DNA of 64,000 bases from Chachezhania antarctica (GCF_003646465.1 NZ_QZEX01000003.1:124001-188000), one strand, 5' to 3'; shown: positions 34,635-43,761, counted from the first letter of the stretch. Made by a program: numbers and translations. Notes: generated from the letters alone by a model not told the origin.

Positions 34635-36230
34635 TCATTTCCCTGCCGCAGGCATTGCCGCCGCGCCCTGTTCCGCGGGACGGATCGTCAGCCCCGCCTT
34701 GCGCCACGCGGCCAGCGCGCGGTCGCGCAGGGTATCGTAACAATCGACGCTCAGCTCGGCATGCGCGCGCTCTTCGAACGTCGGGTAAAGCGCCAGCATC
34801 GCCGCAGCCTCTTCGCGTGCCGCCGACATGTGTCCCAGCTCCACCTCGAACCACGCCGCGTGGGCGTGATACCAGAAGAAACCCGGCATCGGGAAACGGT
34901 TGATCTCGACAAGCGCGTCTTCGAACCGGCCGGCATTGGCCAGCCGCCAGCAATGCGCGAAATGATACCAGCCGGGATGCACCGGGCTGACCGCGATGGC
35001 GCGGTCGAGAAGGGCGATGGCGCGCTCCTCCTCACCGATGAAGGCAAAGCAATGGCCGATCTCGGCCAGCACGTCGGCGTGTCCGTCGTTGAGGTCCAGC
35101 GCCCGCTCGGCGGCGTCCCGGAACCCCGGCAGATCCTTGCGATAAAACCTGCACAGCGCCAGCGCCGTCTGCGCGAAGGCATCCTGCGGATCGGCCCGCA
35201 CGGCCTGTCGCGCGGCGTCGTGGGCAAGCGCCAGAGCGTCGACGTCGGGCCGGGCGTTCATGTAATAGCGGTATTCTTCCAGCAGGATCATCGCGTAGGC
35301 CGACCAGCCCTGCGACGATTGCGGATCCTTTTCCAGCGCCCGGGGGAATGCATCCCGCAGCGTGGCGTGGATCTCGGGATCGTAGCCGACATAGTAATCG
35401 TGAAACTGCGTCAGCAGCCGGTAGGTGTCCCAGCTATGCGTGCCGCCGGCGCGCGGCACGCGCCCGATGTGATCCGCGACCGCCCCGTAACGGCTGGCCA
35501 CGCGTCCCGCGATCAGCCGCGCCAGTTCGTCCTGGATGTCGATCAGGCCGTCGATGCTGTCGTCGCGGTCGAACTGTTCCGTCAGCAGAAGCTCCCCGCT
35601 GGCCGTGGCACTGACCTGCACGGTGACCCGCAGGCGCGGCGACGCCCGGCGCACGCTGCCTTCGACAAGGTAGTCGACACCGGGATCGAGCCGCAGTTCG
35701 CCCGGGCGCGCGCCGTCTTCGGCCATCTGCGTCGTCGTCCGGCGGGAAAACACGAACAGGTCGCGAAAGCGCGACAGGTTGACGATGGTCTGTTCCGTCA
35801 GACCGTCGGCGATGAACCCGTCTTCGGGCGTGGCACCCAGGACCCGGAAGGGCAAAACGGCGATGGACGGCCGGCTGTCCCGGATGATGCCCGACCGCGC
35901 CTCCTGCGGTTCCGCATCGGCGTTCACGTCGGCCACGAACCGGAAACCGTGGCCGTGCATCGTCTTGATCGTGTGCTGGGTCCGCCCGTTGTCGCCTATG
36001 GCCTGACGGACTTCCTTGATCGCCGTCGACAGGCTGGCGTCCGAGATGATGCGATCCCCCCAGACCTTGGCGATCAGCTCGTCCTTGCCGACAACCCGAT
36101 GGCGGTTCCGGATCAGGTGATCGAGGATACGCAAGGTCTGCGGGGTCAGCGAACGCACATGACCGCCCCGCTCGACCCGGGCCAGGTCGCTCTCCAGCAC
36201 GCAATCCCGAAACTGAACTTTCATCTCCAT
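34635..36230 (-). CDS. CadC/ToxR-like winged-helix regulator with TPR-rich C-terminus
   Basis: A 531-residue regulator. Residues 1-105 are an OmpR-type winged helix (SLTPQTLRILDHLIRNRHRVVGKDELIAKVWGDRIISDASLSTAIKEVRQAIGD ... GHGFRFVADV). Residues about 120-245 form the adenylate-cyclase-associated TolB-like domain common in this group (RPSIAVLPFRVLGATPEDGFIADGLTEQTIVNLSRF). The last ~230 residues have TPR-like helices (AYAMILLEEYRYY, AQTALALCRFYRKDLPGFRDAAERALDLNDGHADVLAEIGHCFAFIGEEERAIALLDRAIAVSP). No membrane segment is seen, unlike CadC. It is divergent from the sulfur-related operon, and the phased CTCAGA repeats between them are its likely target. Confidence 0.85.
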   Translation of the reverse strand: MEMKVQFRDCVLESDLARVERGGHVRSLTPQTLRILDHLIRNRHRVVGKDELIAKVWGDRIISDASLSTAIKEVRQAIGDNGRTQHTIKTMHGHGFRFVADVNADAEPQEARSGIIRDSRPSIAVLPFRVLGATPEDGFIADGLTEQTIVNLSRFRDLFVFSRRTTTQMAEDGARPGELRLDPGVDYLVEGSVRRASPRLRVTVQVSATASGELLLTEQFDRDDSIDGLIDIQDELARLIAGRVASRYGAVADHIGRVPRAGGTHSWDTYRLLTQFHDYYVGYDPEIHATLRDAFPRALEKDPQSSQGWSAYAMILLEEYRYYMNARPDVDALALAHDAARQAVRADPQDAFAQTALALCRFYRKDLPGFRDAAERALDLNDGHADVLAEIGHCFAFIGEEERAIALLDRAIAVSPVHPGWYHFAHCWRLANAGRFEDALVEINRFPMPGFFWYHAHAAWFEVELGHMSAAREEAAAMLALYPTFEERAHAELSVDCYDTLRDRALAAWRKAGLTIRPAEQGAAAMPAAGK

Positions 36231-36282
36231 AGCCCCCTGCTACGGCATCATTGACCATCATACAGCCTGTTTCCGACATTTG

Positions 36283-36320
36283 CTCAGACAGTCTCAGGAA
36301 TTTCTCAGATCCGGCTCAAG
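36283..36320. promoter_or_regulatory. Four helically phased CTCAGA-type direct repeats
   Basis: CTCAGA (36283), CTCAGG (36293), CTCAGA (36304) and CTCAAG (36315) recur at 10, 11 and 11 bp. OmpR/PhoB-type winged-helix proteins bind head-to-tail repeats one helical turn apart. The repeats lie between the CadC-like gene and the homocysteine S-methyltransferase gene. Confidence 0.6.
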
Positions 36321-36398
36321 CCTGGCATCTGCCGGCGCTCTATCCCCCTTTCAGCAGCCACGGCGCGTGTTGCCGGGCCAGGAAAATGGATCAGAGAC

Positions 36399-37340
36399 AT
36401 GAAATACCGAAACGCACTTCCCCAGTTGAACGGCCACAAGATGCTGACCGAAGCCGGGCTGGAAACCATCCTGGTGTTCCACGAAGGCATCGATCTGCCG
36501 CTCTTCGCCGCCTTCACCGCGCTGGAGACCGAAGCCGGCGCCGCGGCCATCGAACGCTACATGCACCGGCTGGCACAGATCGCCCTTCAGACCGGGCGTG
36601 GCTTCATCATGGACACGCCGACATGGCGGGCAAGCTCCAAGTGGGGGGCCGAACTGGGCCTCACCGCCGCCGACCTGAAGGAGATCCACCGCGAGGCGAT
36701 CGCGATGCAGCTTGGCCTGCGCGACCGGTTCGAAACCCCCGCCTCGCCCTTCGTGATCAACGGAGTCCTTGGCCCGCATGGCGACGGATACGCTCCCGAA
36801 AGCCATCTGAGCGCGGCGCAGGCGCACGCCTACTACGCCGAGCAGGTCGACTGGTTCGCCGAACTGGGCGCCGACATGGTGTCGGGGCTGACGATCACCT
36901 CCGCCTCCGAAGGCACGGGCATTGCCCTGGCCGCCCGCGATGCGGCGATCCCCGGGGTCGTGTCCTTCACGCTGGAAACCGACGGGCGCCTGCCGTCAGG
37001 CGAACCCCTGAAGGACGCGATCCGGTCGGTCGACGACGCGACGGGCGGGGCCGCGGCCTACTTCATGATCAACTGTGCGCACCCCGATCACTTCCGCACG
37101 GTTCTTCGGGACGGCGGCGACTGGACCCGGCGCATCGGCGGCGTGCGCGCCAATGCCTCGCGGCTGTCGCACGCCGAACTCGACGTGGCCGAGGAACTGG
37201 ACGACGGCGATCCGGCCGAACTGGGCGGGCTCTACCGCGGGCTGTCTGCGCACCTGCCGAACCTCTCTGTCGTCGGCGGATGCTGCGGCACGGATCACCG
37301 TCATCTCGAAGAAATCTGCCGGTCGCTGGACGCGGCCTGA
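36399..37340 (+). CDS. Homocysteine S-methyltransferase family protein
   Basis: A 313-residue zinc-dependent methyltransferase. Zinc ligands are Cys226 (MINCAHP) and Cys295/Cys296 (VVGGCCGTD), as in MmuM and betaine:homocysteine methyltransferases. GLETILVFHEGIDLPLFAAF replaces the usual DGGxxTxL N-terminal block, so it belongs to a divergent subgroup. In the family, methyl donors are S-methylmethionine, betaine or dimethylsulfonium compounds and the acceptor is homocysteine or another thiol. It is the first gene of a possible operon with DUF1127, MddA-like, monooxygenase and MATE genes, which points to methylated sulfur metabolism. Confidence 0.88.
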   Translation: MKYRNALPQLNGHKMLTEAGLETILVFHEGIDLPLFAAFTALETEAGAAAIERYMHRLAQIALQTGRGFIMDTPTWRASSKWGAELGLTAADLKEIHREAIAMQLGLRDRFETPASPFVINGVLGPHGDGYAPESHLSAAQAHAYYAEQVDWFAELGADMVSGLTITSASEGTGIALAARDAAIPGVVSFTLETDGRLPSGEPLKDAIRSVDDATGGAAAYFMINCAHPDHFRTVLRDGGDWTRRIGGVRANASRLSHAELDVAEELDDGDPAELGGLYRGLSAHLPNLSVVGGCCGTDHRHLEEICRSLDAA

Positions 37341-37398
37341 ACCGGCGGCGCGCCTTGCGCGCGCCCCGGACCACACCACCGAAAACGGAAAACAGAAA

Positions 37399-37581
37399 AT
37401 GAGACCGGGTACTTACATTCACCGCCTGCGAGAGGCGTTCCGCCGCAACAGGCACCGTGCGCGGCGCCGGAAGATGCACCGCGCCACCTTCAGCGGCCTT
37501 TCCCACCTGTCCAGCCGGGACCTGAACGACATCGGCGTCTGGCGCGACAGGGAATGGTTCGGAACCGACGCGGATTACTGA
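37399..37581 (+). CDS. DUF1127 small basic protein
   Basis: A 60-residue Arg-rich protein. The C-terminal block LSHLSSRDLNDIGVWRDREW is the DUF1127 signature (L-L-D-R-x-L-x-D-I-G-[IL]-x-R). Members in alphaproteobacteria affect RNA or phosphate/carbon metabolism, and short forms bind RNA. The ATG at 37399 lies 58 bases after the methyltransferase stop. An in-frame extension further upstream is chance sequence overlapping the previous gene. Confidence 0.85.
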   Translation: MRPGTYIHRLREAFRRNRHRARRRKMHRATFSGLSHLSSRDLNDIGVWRDREWFGTDADY

Positions 37582-37741
37582 CCGCGTCGCGCCCTTCCCC
37601 CCCTCAATCAACGGATCCCAGGGGCACTTTCCACCGCCGCCCACGTGCAGGTTTTCGCGGTGCGGCCCCCCCCGCGCGGGGCGCGATCTTCTGCGCGGTC
37701 CCGCGCCCCCTTTCCCATCCCGTGACCCCGAAAGCCCACCC

Positions 37742-38491
37742 ATGAAACGTCTTATCCTTGTCTATGCCCTGGCCAGCTACGCCCTGTTCGGCGCGGTCTT
37801 CGTGTGGCTCGCCGCCTTCCTTCTGAACCTCGGCGACATGCGCGGACTGGCAACGCGTCCGCTGCCCGAGGCGGTGGCCATCAACCTGTCCCTCATCGCG
37901 CTGTTCGGCGTCGTGCACAGCGTCATGGCGCGCCCGGGCTTCAAGCGTGTCTGGACGAAGATCATCCCGCCCGCGTCGGAACGCGCAACCTACGTGCTGC
38001 AATCCTCGCTGCTGCTGGGCCTGATCATCTGGCAATGGCAGCCGATCCCGACGGTCATCTGGCAGGTCGACGGCCCGGCCGTCTGGCCGATCCACGGCGC
38101 GTTCATTCTTGGCGCCCTGACCGTCCTGACCGCCACATTCCTGCTGGGGCATTTCGAATTCGTGGGCCTGTCCCAGGCCTGGAACAACCTGCGCGGCGCC
38201 CCTGTGCCGTCCGCCGCGTTCCGCACGCCGATGCTGTACCAGATCGTGCGCCACCCGCTGCAACTGGGCCTGCTGATCATGATGATCGCCACCCCGGTGA
38301 TGACGCTGGGCCACCTGATCTTCGTCGCGTCCATGGCGCTTTATATCGCCATCGGCCTGCGGTTCGAGGAACGCGCGCTGCTGCGCGAGTTCGGCGCGGC
38401 CTACGCGGCCTACCAGCGCGACGTGCCGATGCTGTTCCCGCGCCCGTTCCGCCGCCTTCGGACCGCGTCCGGCGGTCAGCGGGCAGACTGA
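37742..38491 (+). CDS. MddA-like methanethiol S-methyltransferase (NnrU/ICMT fold)
   Basis: A 249-residue membrane methyltransferase with about five to six helices. VVHSVMARPGFKRVWTKIIPPASERATYVLQSSLLLGLIIWQWQP matches the hallmark region of MddA (Q/VHSxMARxxFK, ERxTYVL), which methylates methanethiol to dimethyl sulfide with S-adenosylmethionine. The C-terminal IVRHPLQLGLLIMMIATPVMTLGH and RFEERALLREFGAAYAAYQRDVPM are the SAM-binding ICMT/PEMT-type blocks. Family membership is clear; the specific MddA function is likely but unproven because NnrU-type relatives share much of the fold. The neighbour with homocysteine methyltransferase similarity supports a role in methylated sulfur. Confidence 0.75.
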   Translation: MKRLILVYALASYALFGAVFVWLAAFLLNLGDMRGLATRPLPEAVAINLSLIALFGVVHSVMARPGFKRVWTKIIPPASERATYVLQSSLLLGLIIWQWQPIPTVIWQVDGPAVWPIHGAFILGALTVLTATFLLGHFEFVGLSQAWNNLRGAPVPSAAFRTPMLYQIVRHPLQLGLLIMMIATPVMTLGHLIFVASMALYIAIGLRFEERALLREFGAAYAAYQRDVPMLFPRPFRRLRTASGGQRAD

Positions 38492-38524
38492 TCCCCCCCT
38501 TCCAACCCGAAGAAAGACAGAACC

Positions 38525-39724
38525 ATGCAACCCACCCCTGAAAACGTTCTCATCATCGGCGCGGGCCTGTCGGGCCTTGCCGCCGCCGAAGCCCTTCAGC
38601 GTCACGGCATCCCCGTCACCATACTGGAGGCGCAGGACCGCGTGGCCGGGCCCTGGCGCGCGCGGCATCCTGCGCTGCGGCTGAACATCCACCGCCATTT
38701 CGCCAGGCTGCCGGGTCTGACCCCGCCGCGCGAAGATGGCAGCTACCTGCGGCGTGACAGCGTCGTCGACTACCTGTCGCGCTACGCCGACCATATCGGG
38801 GCCGACATCCGCTTCGGTACGAAGGTCATGGCCATGGCCCGCGATGCCGGTGGCTGGCAGGTCGATACCACGGCCGGCACGTTCAACGCCGCGCATGTCG
38901 TCATTGCCACCGGGCGCGACAGCGTTCCGCATATACCTGACTGGCCGGGCAAGGACGCGTTTGAAGGCCAGCTGCTGCACGCCGCCGATCTGGGGGACGT
39001 ATCCCGTTTCGATGGCAAGCGGGTGCTGGTGGTGGGCGCGGGAAATTCGGGCTCCGACGTGCTGAACCACCTTGCGCGGCATCACCCGGCAGAGGTCATG
39101 ATCTCGGTCCGCCACGGCCCCGCGATTGTCCCCAACCGCGTGTTCGGCTTCCCGCTTCATCGCGCCGCGCGCCTGTTTCAGGCCATGCCCCTGCCCGTGG
39201 TCGACCGCGCCTTCGCGCTGACCCAGCGGCTGTTCTTCGGCGATCTGGCGCGCCACGGCCTGCCCTCGCACCCTATGGGCGGCGGCACCCGCCTTGCGCA
39301 GGACGGCACCGCCTTCGCCATCGACGACGGCTTCGTCGCGGCCTTAAAAAGCGGTCGTTTCAGAATCGTTCCGGTGATCAGCCGGTTCGGCCGTGATCGT
39401 GTCAATTTCGAAGGACCACCAGACTTTGCCGCCGACGTGGTGATCTGCGCGACGGGATACCGGACGGGGCTTGAACCACTGGTCGGTCCGCTTGGCGTTC
39501 TGGACAACCGGGGCAATCCGCACTTCCCGGCGGGAGAGCCGGACCCGGCCCATCCCGGGCTCTGGTTCGCGGGCTACAAGCCCCAGTTCACCGGCTACTT
39601 CGACGCCGCCCGCACGGCGGCCAACCGCATCGGCAGGGCCATCGCCGCCGACCTGCACCATAGCCGGCATCCCGCCGGCCCATCCGCCCCGCCCAACAGG
39701 ATGCCCCAGCCGGTGAAAGGCTGA
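38525..39724 (+). CDS. Flavin-containing monooxygenase
   Basis: A 399-residue single-component flavoprotein. The FAD-binding GAGLSG is at residues 12-17 and the NADPH-binding VVGAGNSGSD near 179. Between them is LNIHRHFARLPG, and ICATGYRTGLEP is the late ATG motif common to FMO-type enzymes. The FMO fingerprint FxGxxxHxxx(Y/F) is represented by FEGQLLHAADLGD, which suggests a YUCCA-like or sulfide/amine-oxidising FMO. In this neighbourhood oxidation of a methylated sulfide (for example dimethyl sulfide) is an attractive guess. It starts 33 bases after the MddA-like gene. Confidence 0.85.
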   Translation: MQPTPENVLIIGAGLSGLAAAEALQRHGIPVTILEAQDRVAGPWRARHPALRLNIHRHFARLPGLTPPREDGSYLRRDSVVDYLSRYADHIGADIRFGTKVMAMARDAGGWQVDTTAGTFNAAHVVIATGRDSVPHIPDWPGKDAFEGQLLHAADLGDVSRFDGKRVLVVGAGNSGSDVLNHLARHHPAEVMISVRHGPAIVPNRVFGFPLHRAARLFQAMPLPVVDRAFALTQRLFFGDLARHGLPSHPMGGGTRLAQDGTAFAIDDGFVAALKSGRFRIVPVISRFGRDRVNFEGPPDFAADVVICATGYRTGLEPLVGPLGVLDNRGNPHFPAGEPDPAHPGLWFAGYKPQFTGYFDAARTAANRIGRAIAADLHHSRHPAGPSAPPNRMPQPVKG

Positions 39725-39782
39725 CGGCACCGCCCATGCGCCCCCCTGACACGGTCAGGCGGGGCCTCCAAGGACAAGACCC

Positions 39783-41165
39783 ATGACATCGATCGACATC
39801 CCACGGCCCCGACGGGGCCGTTTCAAACGCGTGGGGCACCACGCCAGCCGCGCCGAAACCCGGGCGCTCGTGCGCCTTGCCGCGCCGCTGACCTGCCTGG
39901 CGCTGGTGAACATGGCGATGAGCGTGACCGATACCCTGATGTCGGCCGCCTTCGGGGTCGAAGCCCTGGCGGCCGTGGCGGTGGGGAGCGATTTCTATTC
40001 GATCTTCTTCTACCTTGCCATCGGTTGCATCGGCGGGCTTGCGCCGCTCTATTCGGCGGCCCACGCAGCCGGCGATACCGCGCGCCTGGCCCGGCTTCGC
40101 ACGGCGGGGGCGGTCACCTGTACCCTGCTGGCCCTGCCGATCTGCGCCCTGCTGTGGCATGCCCCTTCGGTCCTGCACCTCTTGGGCATCGATCCGCGCC
40201 TCGTGGACGCCGGGGCCGGCTACACACGGGCGATGGCCCTGACGGCGATCCCGATGCTGGCGGTCGGCGTCCTGCGCACCCGGCTGACGGCCATCGAGCG
40301 TCCGGGCGTGATGCTGCGGATTACCCTGTGCGCCGTACCGCTGAACGCGCTGTTCAACCACGCCCTGATGCATGGCGCCATGGGGCTGCCCGGGCTTGGC
40401 GTGACGGGGGCGGGCGTGTCCTCCCTTCTCGTCGGGACCCTGACGCTTGCCGCGCTCGGGGTCGAGGCAAGACGCGCGGGCGACAGCGGGCTGGGCCGCG
40501 CAAGCCCGGCCGATGTGGCAGAGATCTTCCGCATCGGCGTGCCCATCGGCATCGCGACGCTGGCCGAAGTCGGGATCTATCTTGGCGCCACGCTTTATGC
40601 CGCCTCGCTTTCGGTGACGGATGCCGCGGCGCATTCCCTTGCGATCCGCCTGGCAGGGATCGGCTACGCCTTCTATTTCGGGCTGCAACAGGCCTCCATG
40701 ACCCGGCTTGCGCGCGTGGGCCTGGCGCCCGGTTACAGTCGCGAGGTGATCGGCAGCGCGATGGTCCTCGGCTGGGCTGCCGGAATGTGCCTTTGCCTGA
40801 CGCTTCTCGCCGTAGCGGCACCCCTGGCGCAGGCCATGCTGCAAGCCTCGGCCCCCGCTGCCGTTCAGGTCGCCACGCTGGTGATCTGCGCCCTTGCGAT
40901 GGCCGAACTCTCCGGCCCCGCGGGCGCCTGCGCCGCGGGTCTCCTGCGCGGCATCAAGGTCACGCGCCCGGTGATGGTCTACTCGCTGATCGGAAACTGG
41001 CTGATCGCGGCGCCGTTGGTCGCGATCGCGACGCTGGTCTTCGACATGGGGGCGGTGGGCATATGGATCGGCATGGCCACCGGAACCGCCGCCTATTCCG
41101 CGCTGAGCATGCTGGCCCTTTGGCGGCACACCCGTGTCGTTGCGGCTGGCGCCCCAACACCCTGA
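39783..41165 (+). CDS. MATE-family efflux transporter
   Basis: A 460-residue membrane protein with about 12 helices in two MatE repeats (LVRLAAPLTCLALVNMAMSVTDTLM in the first; EIFRIGVPIGIATLAEVGIYLGATLYAASL in the second). The family exports cationic drugs or metabolites in exchange for Na+ or H+. The first ~25 residues are basic and cytoplasmic. AAGGA precedes the ATG, and it lies 58 bases after the monooxygenase, so it may export a product of that operon. A strong hairpin follows the stop. Confidence 0.9.
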   Translation: MTSIDIPRPRRGRFKRVGHHASRAETRALVRLAAPLTCLALVNMAMSVTDTLMSAAFGVEALAAVAVGSDFYSIFFYLAIGCIGGLAPLYSAAHAAGDTARLARLRTAGAVTCTLLALPICALLWHAPSVLHLLGIDPRLVDAGAGYTRAMALTAIPMLAVGVLRTRLTAIERPGVMLRITLCAVPLNALFNHALMHGAMGLPGLGVTGAGVSSLLVGTLTLAALGVEARRAGDSGLGRASPADVAEIFRIGVPIGIATLAEVGIYLGATLYAASLSVTDAAAHSLAIRLAGIGYAFYFGLQQASMTRLARVGLAPGYSREVIGSAMVLGWAAGMCLCLTLLAVAAPLAQAMLQASAPAAVQVATLVICALAMAELSGPAGACAAGLLRGIKVTRPVMVYSLIGNWLIAAPLVAIATLVFDMGAVGIWIGMATGTAAYSALSMLALWRHTRVVAAGAPTP

Positions 41166-41172
41166 CGGGGTG

Positions 41173-41210
41173 CCGGCGGTTTCGGGCGTTGATGGCCCCC
41201 GAACCGCCGG
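41173..41210 (+). terminator. Hairpin downstream of MATE gene
   Basis: CCGGCGGTTTCGGG pairs with CCCGAACCGCCGG (one unpaired base) around a 9-11-base loop, starting 8 bases after the MATE stop. It is a plausible end of the 36.4-41.2 kb operon and separates it from the replication region. Confidence 0.55.
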
Positions 41211-41538
41211 GCCTTGCAGACCCCGGACCTGTCCGATAAAATTTGTATCTCCGCGATCAGCCCATCACGGCAACCAGGTAGCCGCGACCGGTCAACCGGA
41301 CGCGACAGGATGCGCTCAACCGATGTCAGGCGCTGGCCTGTGCCACCATGCCCCCTGCCCTGCGGACCGGACACGCCGCAAAAAATGACCCTGTGCCGTG
41401 TGACACGCTCTCTGCCCCCGAAGCTTATACCGTTGCGAAACATAGAAAATACTTGCGCAAGATCAGTGTCGCGGCAATAGTCACGGAAAATAGCGGATAA
41501 ACGCGAAGAACCGTGAACACGGCGCAAGGGCAGAAGCG
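41211..41538. promoter_or_regulatory. Leader region upstream of repA
   Basis: About 330 bases with lower G+C content than the flanks and no gene. It should contain the repA promoter. Two short two-fold elements are present: CTTGCGCAAG (41452-41461) and CCGTG-AA-CACGG (41511-41522), the latter 16 bases before the repA start and a candidate RepA/RepB operator for autoregulation. Confidence 0.45.
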
Positions 41539-42723
41539 ATGAACTCCTCCGAGCAGGAAGACCTGAATACGGTCATCCGTCAACATTCCGAATGGCTGGC
41601 GAACCAGTTGCACGCGCAGCGGGAATCCCTCTTTCCCCCCGACGCGTCCAAGGCCATGCGCCGGTTTTCCTCGGGCGAGGCCGCGCGCCTTCTGGGCGTG
41701 AACGACAGCTACCTGCGCAAGCTGCACCTCGATGGCAAGGGCCCGTCGCCCGAATTGTCGCCGGGGAACCGTCGCCTCTATTCCGTGCAGGATATCAACG
41801 ACTTGCGGCACCTTCTTGAACAGACGGCCCGCAAATCCGGCGATTACCTGCCCGGCCGGCGCGACGGCGACAGGCTCCAGATCATCGGTGTGATGAACTT
41901 CAAGGGCGGCTCCGGCAAGACGACCACCTCCGCCCATCTCGCCCAGCACCTGGCGCTGCATGGCTACCGCGTTCTGGCCATCGACCTCGACCCGCAGGCC
42001 TCGCTCACCGCGCTCTACGGTGTGCAGCCCGAAGTCGACCTGCCCGATGGCGGCACGCTCTACGATGCGATTCGGTACGAAGATCCCTGCCCCATCGCCG
42101 ACGTGATCCAGAAGACCTATATTCCCGGGCTCGACCTGATTCCCGGCAACCTCGAACTGATGGAATTCGAACACGAAACCCCCCGCGTGCTGGCGCAGGG
42201 CAATGCCGGGCTGTTCTTCTACCGGGTCAAGGACGCGCTGAACCAGGTCGACGATCAGTACGACGTGGTGGTCATCGACTGCCCGCCGCAGCTGGGCTTC
42301 CTGACGATGTCGGCGCTCTCCGCCGCAACCGGCGTGCTGGTAACGATCCACCCCGAAATGCTCGACCTCATGTCAATGTCGCAGTTCCTGCGGATGACGG
42401 CCGACCTGATGGACGTGATCGCCGAAAGCGGCGCCGACATGAGCCATGACTGGATGCGCTACCTGCTCACCCGGTACGAGCCCACGGACGCGCCGCAGAA
42501 CCGCATCGTCGCCTTCCTGCGCACGATGTACGGCGACAAGGTTCTGAACGCGCCGATGCTGAAATCCACCGCGATTTCCGACGCCGGGCTGACGAAGCAG
42601 ACATTGTACGAAGTCGAACGATCTGCCTTCACCCGCACGACCTATGATCGTGCCATCGAAAGCCTGAACGCGGTCAATGACGAGATCGCGGCCTTGATCC
42701 AGAAAACCTGGGGGCGCACATGA
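41539..42723 (+). CDS. repA: Plasmid partition ATPase RepA (ParA family)
   Basis: A 394-residue ParA-type ATPase. The N-terminal ~100 residues carry a MerR-like helix-turn-helix (FSSGEAARLLGVNDSYLRKLHLDGKGPSPELSPGNRRLY) used for autorepression. The deviant Walker A is NFKGGSGKTTTS (about 120-131), and DLDPQASL (149-156) and VIDCPPQLGF are the remaining ATPase motifs. The protein drives segregation with RepB and the parS sites. Its stop overlaps the repB start (ATGA). Gene order and lengths are those of alphaproteobacterial repABC replicons. Confidence 0.96.
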   Translation: MNSSEQEDLNTVIRQHSEWLANQLHAQRESLFPPDASKAMRRFSSGEAARLLGVNDSYLRKLHLDGKGPSPELSPGNRRLYSVQDINDLRHLLEQTARKSGDYLPGRRDGDRLQIIGVMNFKGGSGKTTTSAHLAQHLALHGYRVLAIDLDPQASLTALYGVQPEVDLPDGGTLYDAIRYEDPCPIADVIQKTYIPGLDLIPGNLELMEFEHETPRVLAQGNAGLFFYRVKDALNQVDDQYDVVVIDCPPQLGFLTMSALSAATGVLVTIHPEMLDLMSMSQFLRMTADLMDVIAESGADMSHDWMRYLLTRYEPTDAPQNRIVAFLRTMYGDKVLNAPMLKSTAISDAGLTKQTLYEVERSAFTRTTYDRAIESLNAVNDEIAALIQKTWGRT

Positions 42724-43718
42724 GCGACAGCAAGAAACGCCGCATGTCCATGCTCGACACGCTGGCCGCCTCGGGCGGTCCGCCCACGGCCGGGTCGATG
42801 ATGTCCACGAACCGCGCCCTGCGGTCCGCCCGTGACGCCGTCGACAGCCACCACGTGTGGGAGCTTGACCCCGACGTGATCGACGACACCCGGATTGCCG
42901 ACCGTCTTGATCCCGCCGACGTGCTCGACCTGCGCGACGCGATCGAGGCGAACGGCCAGGCCGTGCCAATCCTTGTCCGCCGCAATCCTGACCATGCCGA
43001 CCGCTACCTGCTCGTCTACGGGCGCCGGCGGCTGGAGGCGATCCGCGGCTCCGACAAGGTGACGAAGGTCCGCGCATTGGTCGCCACGCTGGACGACAGC
43101 GCCGCGGTGCGCACCCAGATTTCCGAAAACATGGCCCGGCGCGATCTGACCTTCATCGAAAAGGCGCTGTTTGCGCAGGAACTGGTGGAAACGGGCTTCG
43201 GCAACCAGACGCAGGTGGCCGAGGTGCTGACCGTCACCAAATCCTCCGTCTCCATGGCCATCGCCATCGCGGGCGCCGTGGGGGCGGATCTGGCCCGCGC
43301 CATCGGCCCCGCGCCGGGCATCGGTCGTCCGCGGTGGGAAGCGCTGGCAAAGGCCGTCGAGGAACGCGGCGCAGACCGTGAGAAACTGATCGAAATCGCC
43401 CACGACGTGCATTCCAAGGCCGATGTGGCGGTCCTGATCGAAGCGCCGGAGGAAGGCTATGATCCCTCCCTGCAGGCGTTCGAGGCGGTGATGGACGCCG
43501 CCACCCCTGCCCCGAAACCGCAGGCCAGGCCGGCCCCCGCCCGGCCCGCACCCACGGTTCTGGCCGTCGAGGGCAAGCGTGCCGGAACCGTCAAGAGGAC
43601 GGCCAAGGCGCTGACGATAAACATTGAAAATGGCGAATTCGCCGATTGGATCGAGGCCGAAGCGCAGGATCTGATCGCGGATCTTCACGCGCGCTGGAAG
43701 ACGCGCGGCGAAGACTGA
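42720..43718 (+). CDS. repB: Plasmid partition protein RepB (ParB family)
   Basis: A 332-residue centromere-binding protein. The ParB nuclease-like domain lies at about 40-130 (DRLDPADVLDLRDAIEANGQAVPILVRRNPDHADRYLLVYGRRRLEAIR), followed by a helix-turn-helix (QTQVAEVLTVTKSSVSMAIAIAGAV) and a Pro/Ala linker leading to the dimerisation tail. VRTQISENMARRDLTFIEKALFAQELVE is a strong family block. It should bind the parS-like palindromes after repC. Start ATG overlaps the repA stop. Confidence 0.95.
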   Translation: MSDSKKRRMSMLDTLAASGGPPTAGSMMSTNRALRSARDAVDSHHVWELDPDVIDDTRIADRLDPADVLDLRDAIEANGQAVPILVRRNPDHADRYLLVYGRRRLEAIRGSDKVTKVRALVATLDDSAAVRTQISENMARRDLTFIEKALFAQELVETGFGNQTQVAEVLTVTKSSVSMAIAIAGAVGADLARAIGPAPGIGRPRWEALAKAVEERGADREKLIEIAHDVHSKADVAVLIEAPEEGYDPSLQAFEAVMDAATPAPKPQARPAPARPAPTVLAVEGKRAGTVKRTAKALTINIENGEFADWIEAEAQDLIADLHARWKTRGED

Positions 43719-43761
43719 GGCAACGTAAACGTAAACAGGCAAGAAAAGGAGGCACGAGCAG

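Noticed and set aside
34483-34740. Plus-strand frame after dabA with a hydrophobic stretch in another reading frame
   Set aside because: No start codon is in frame with the hydrophobic segment, and it overlaps the 3' end of the CadC-like gene on the other strand.
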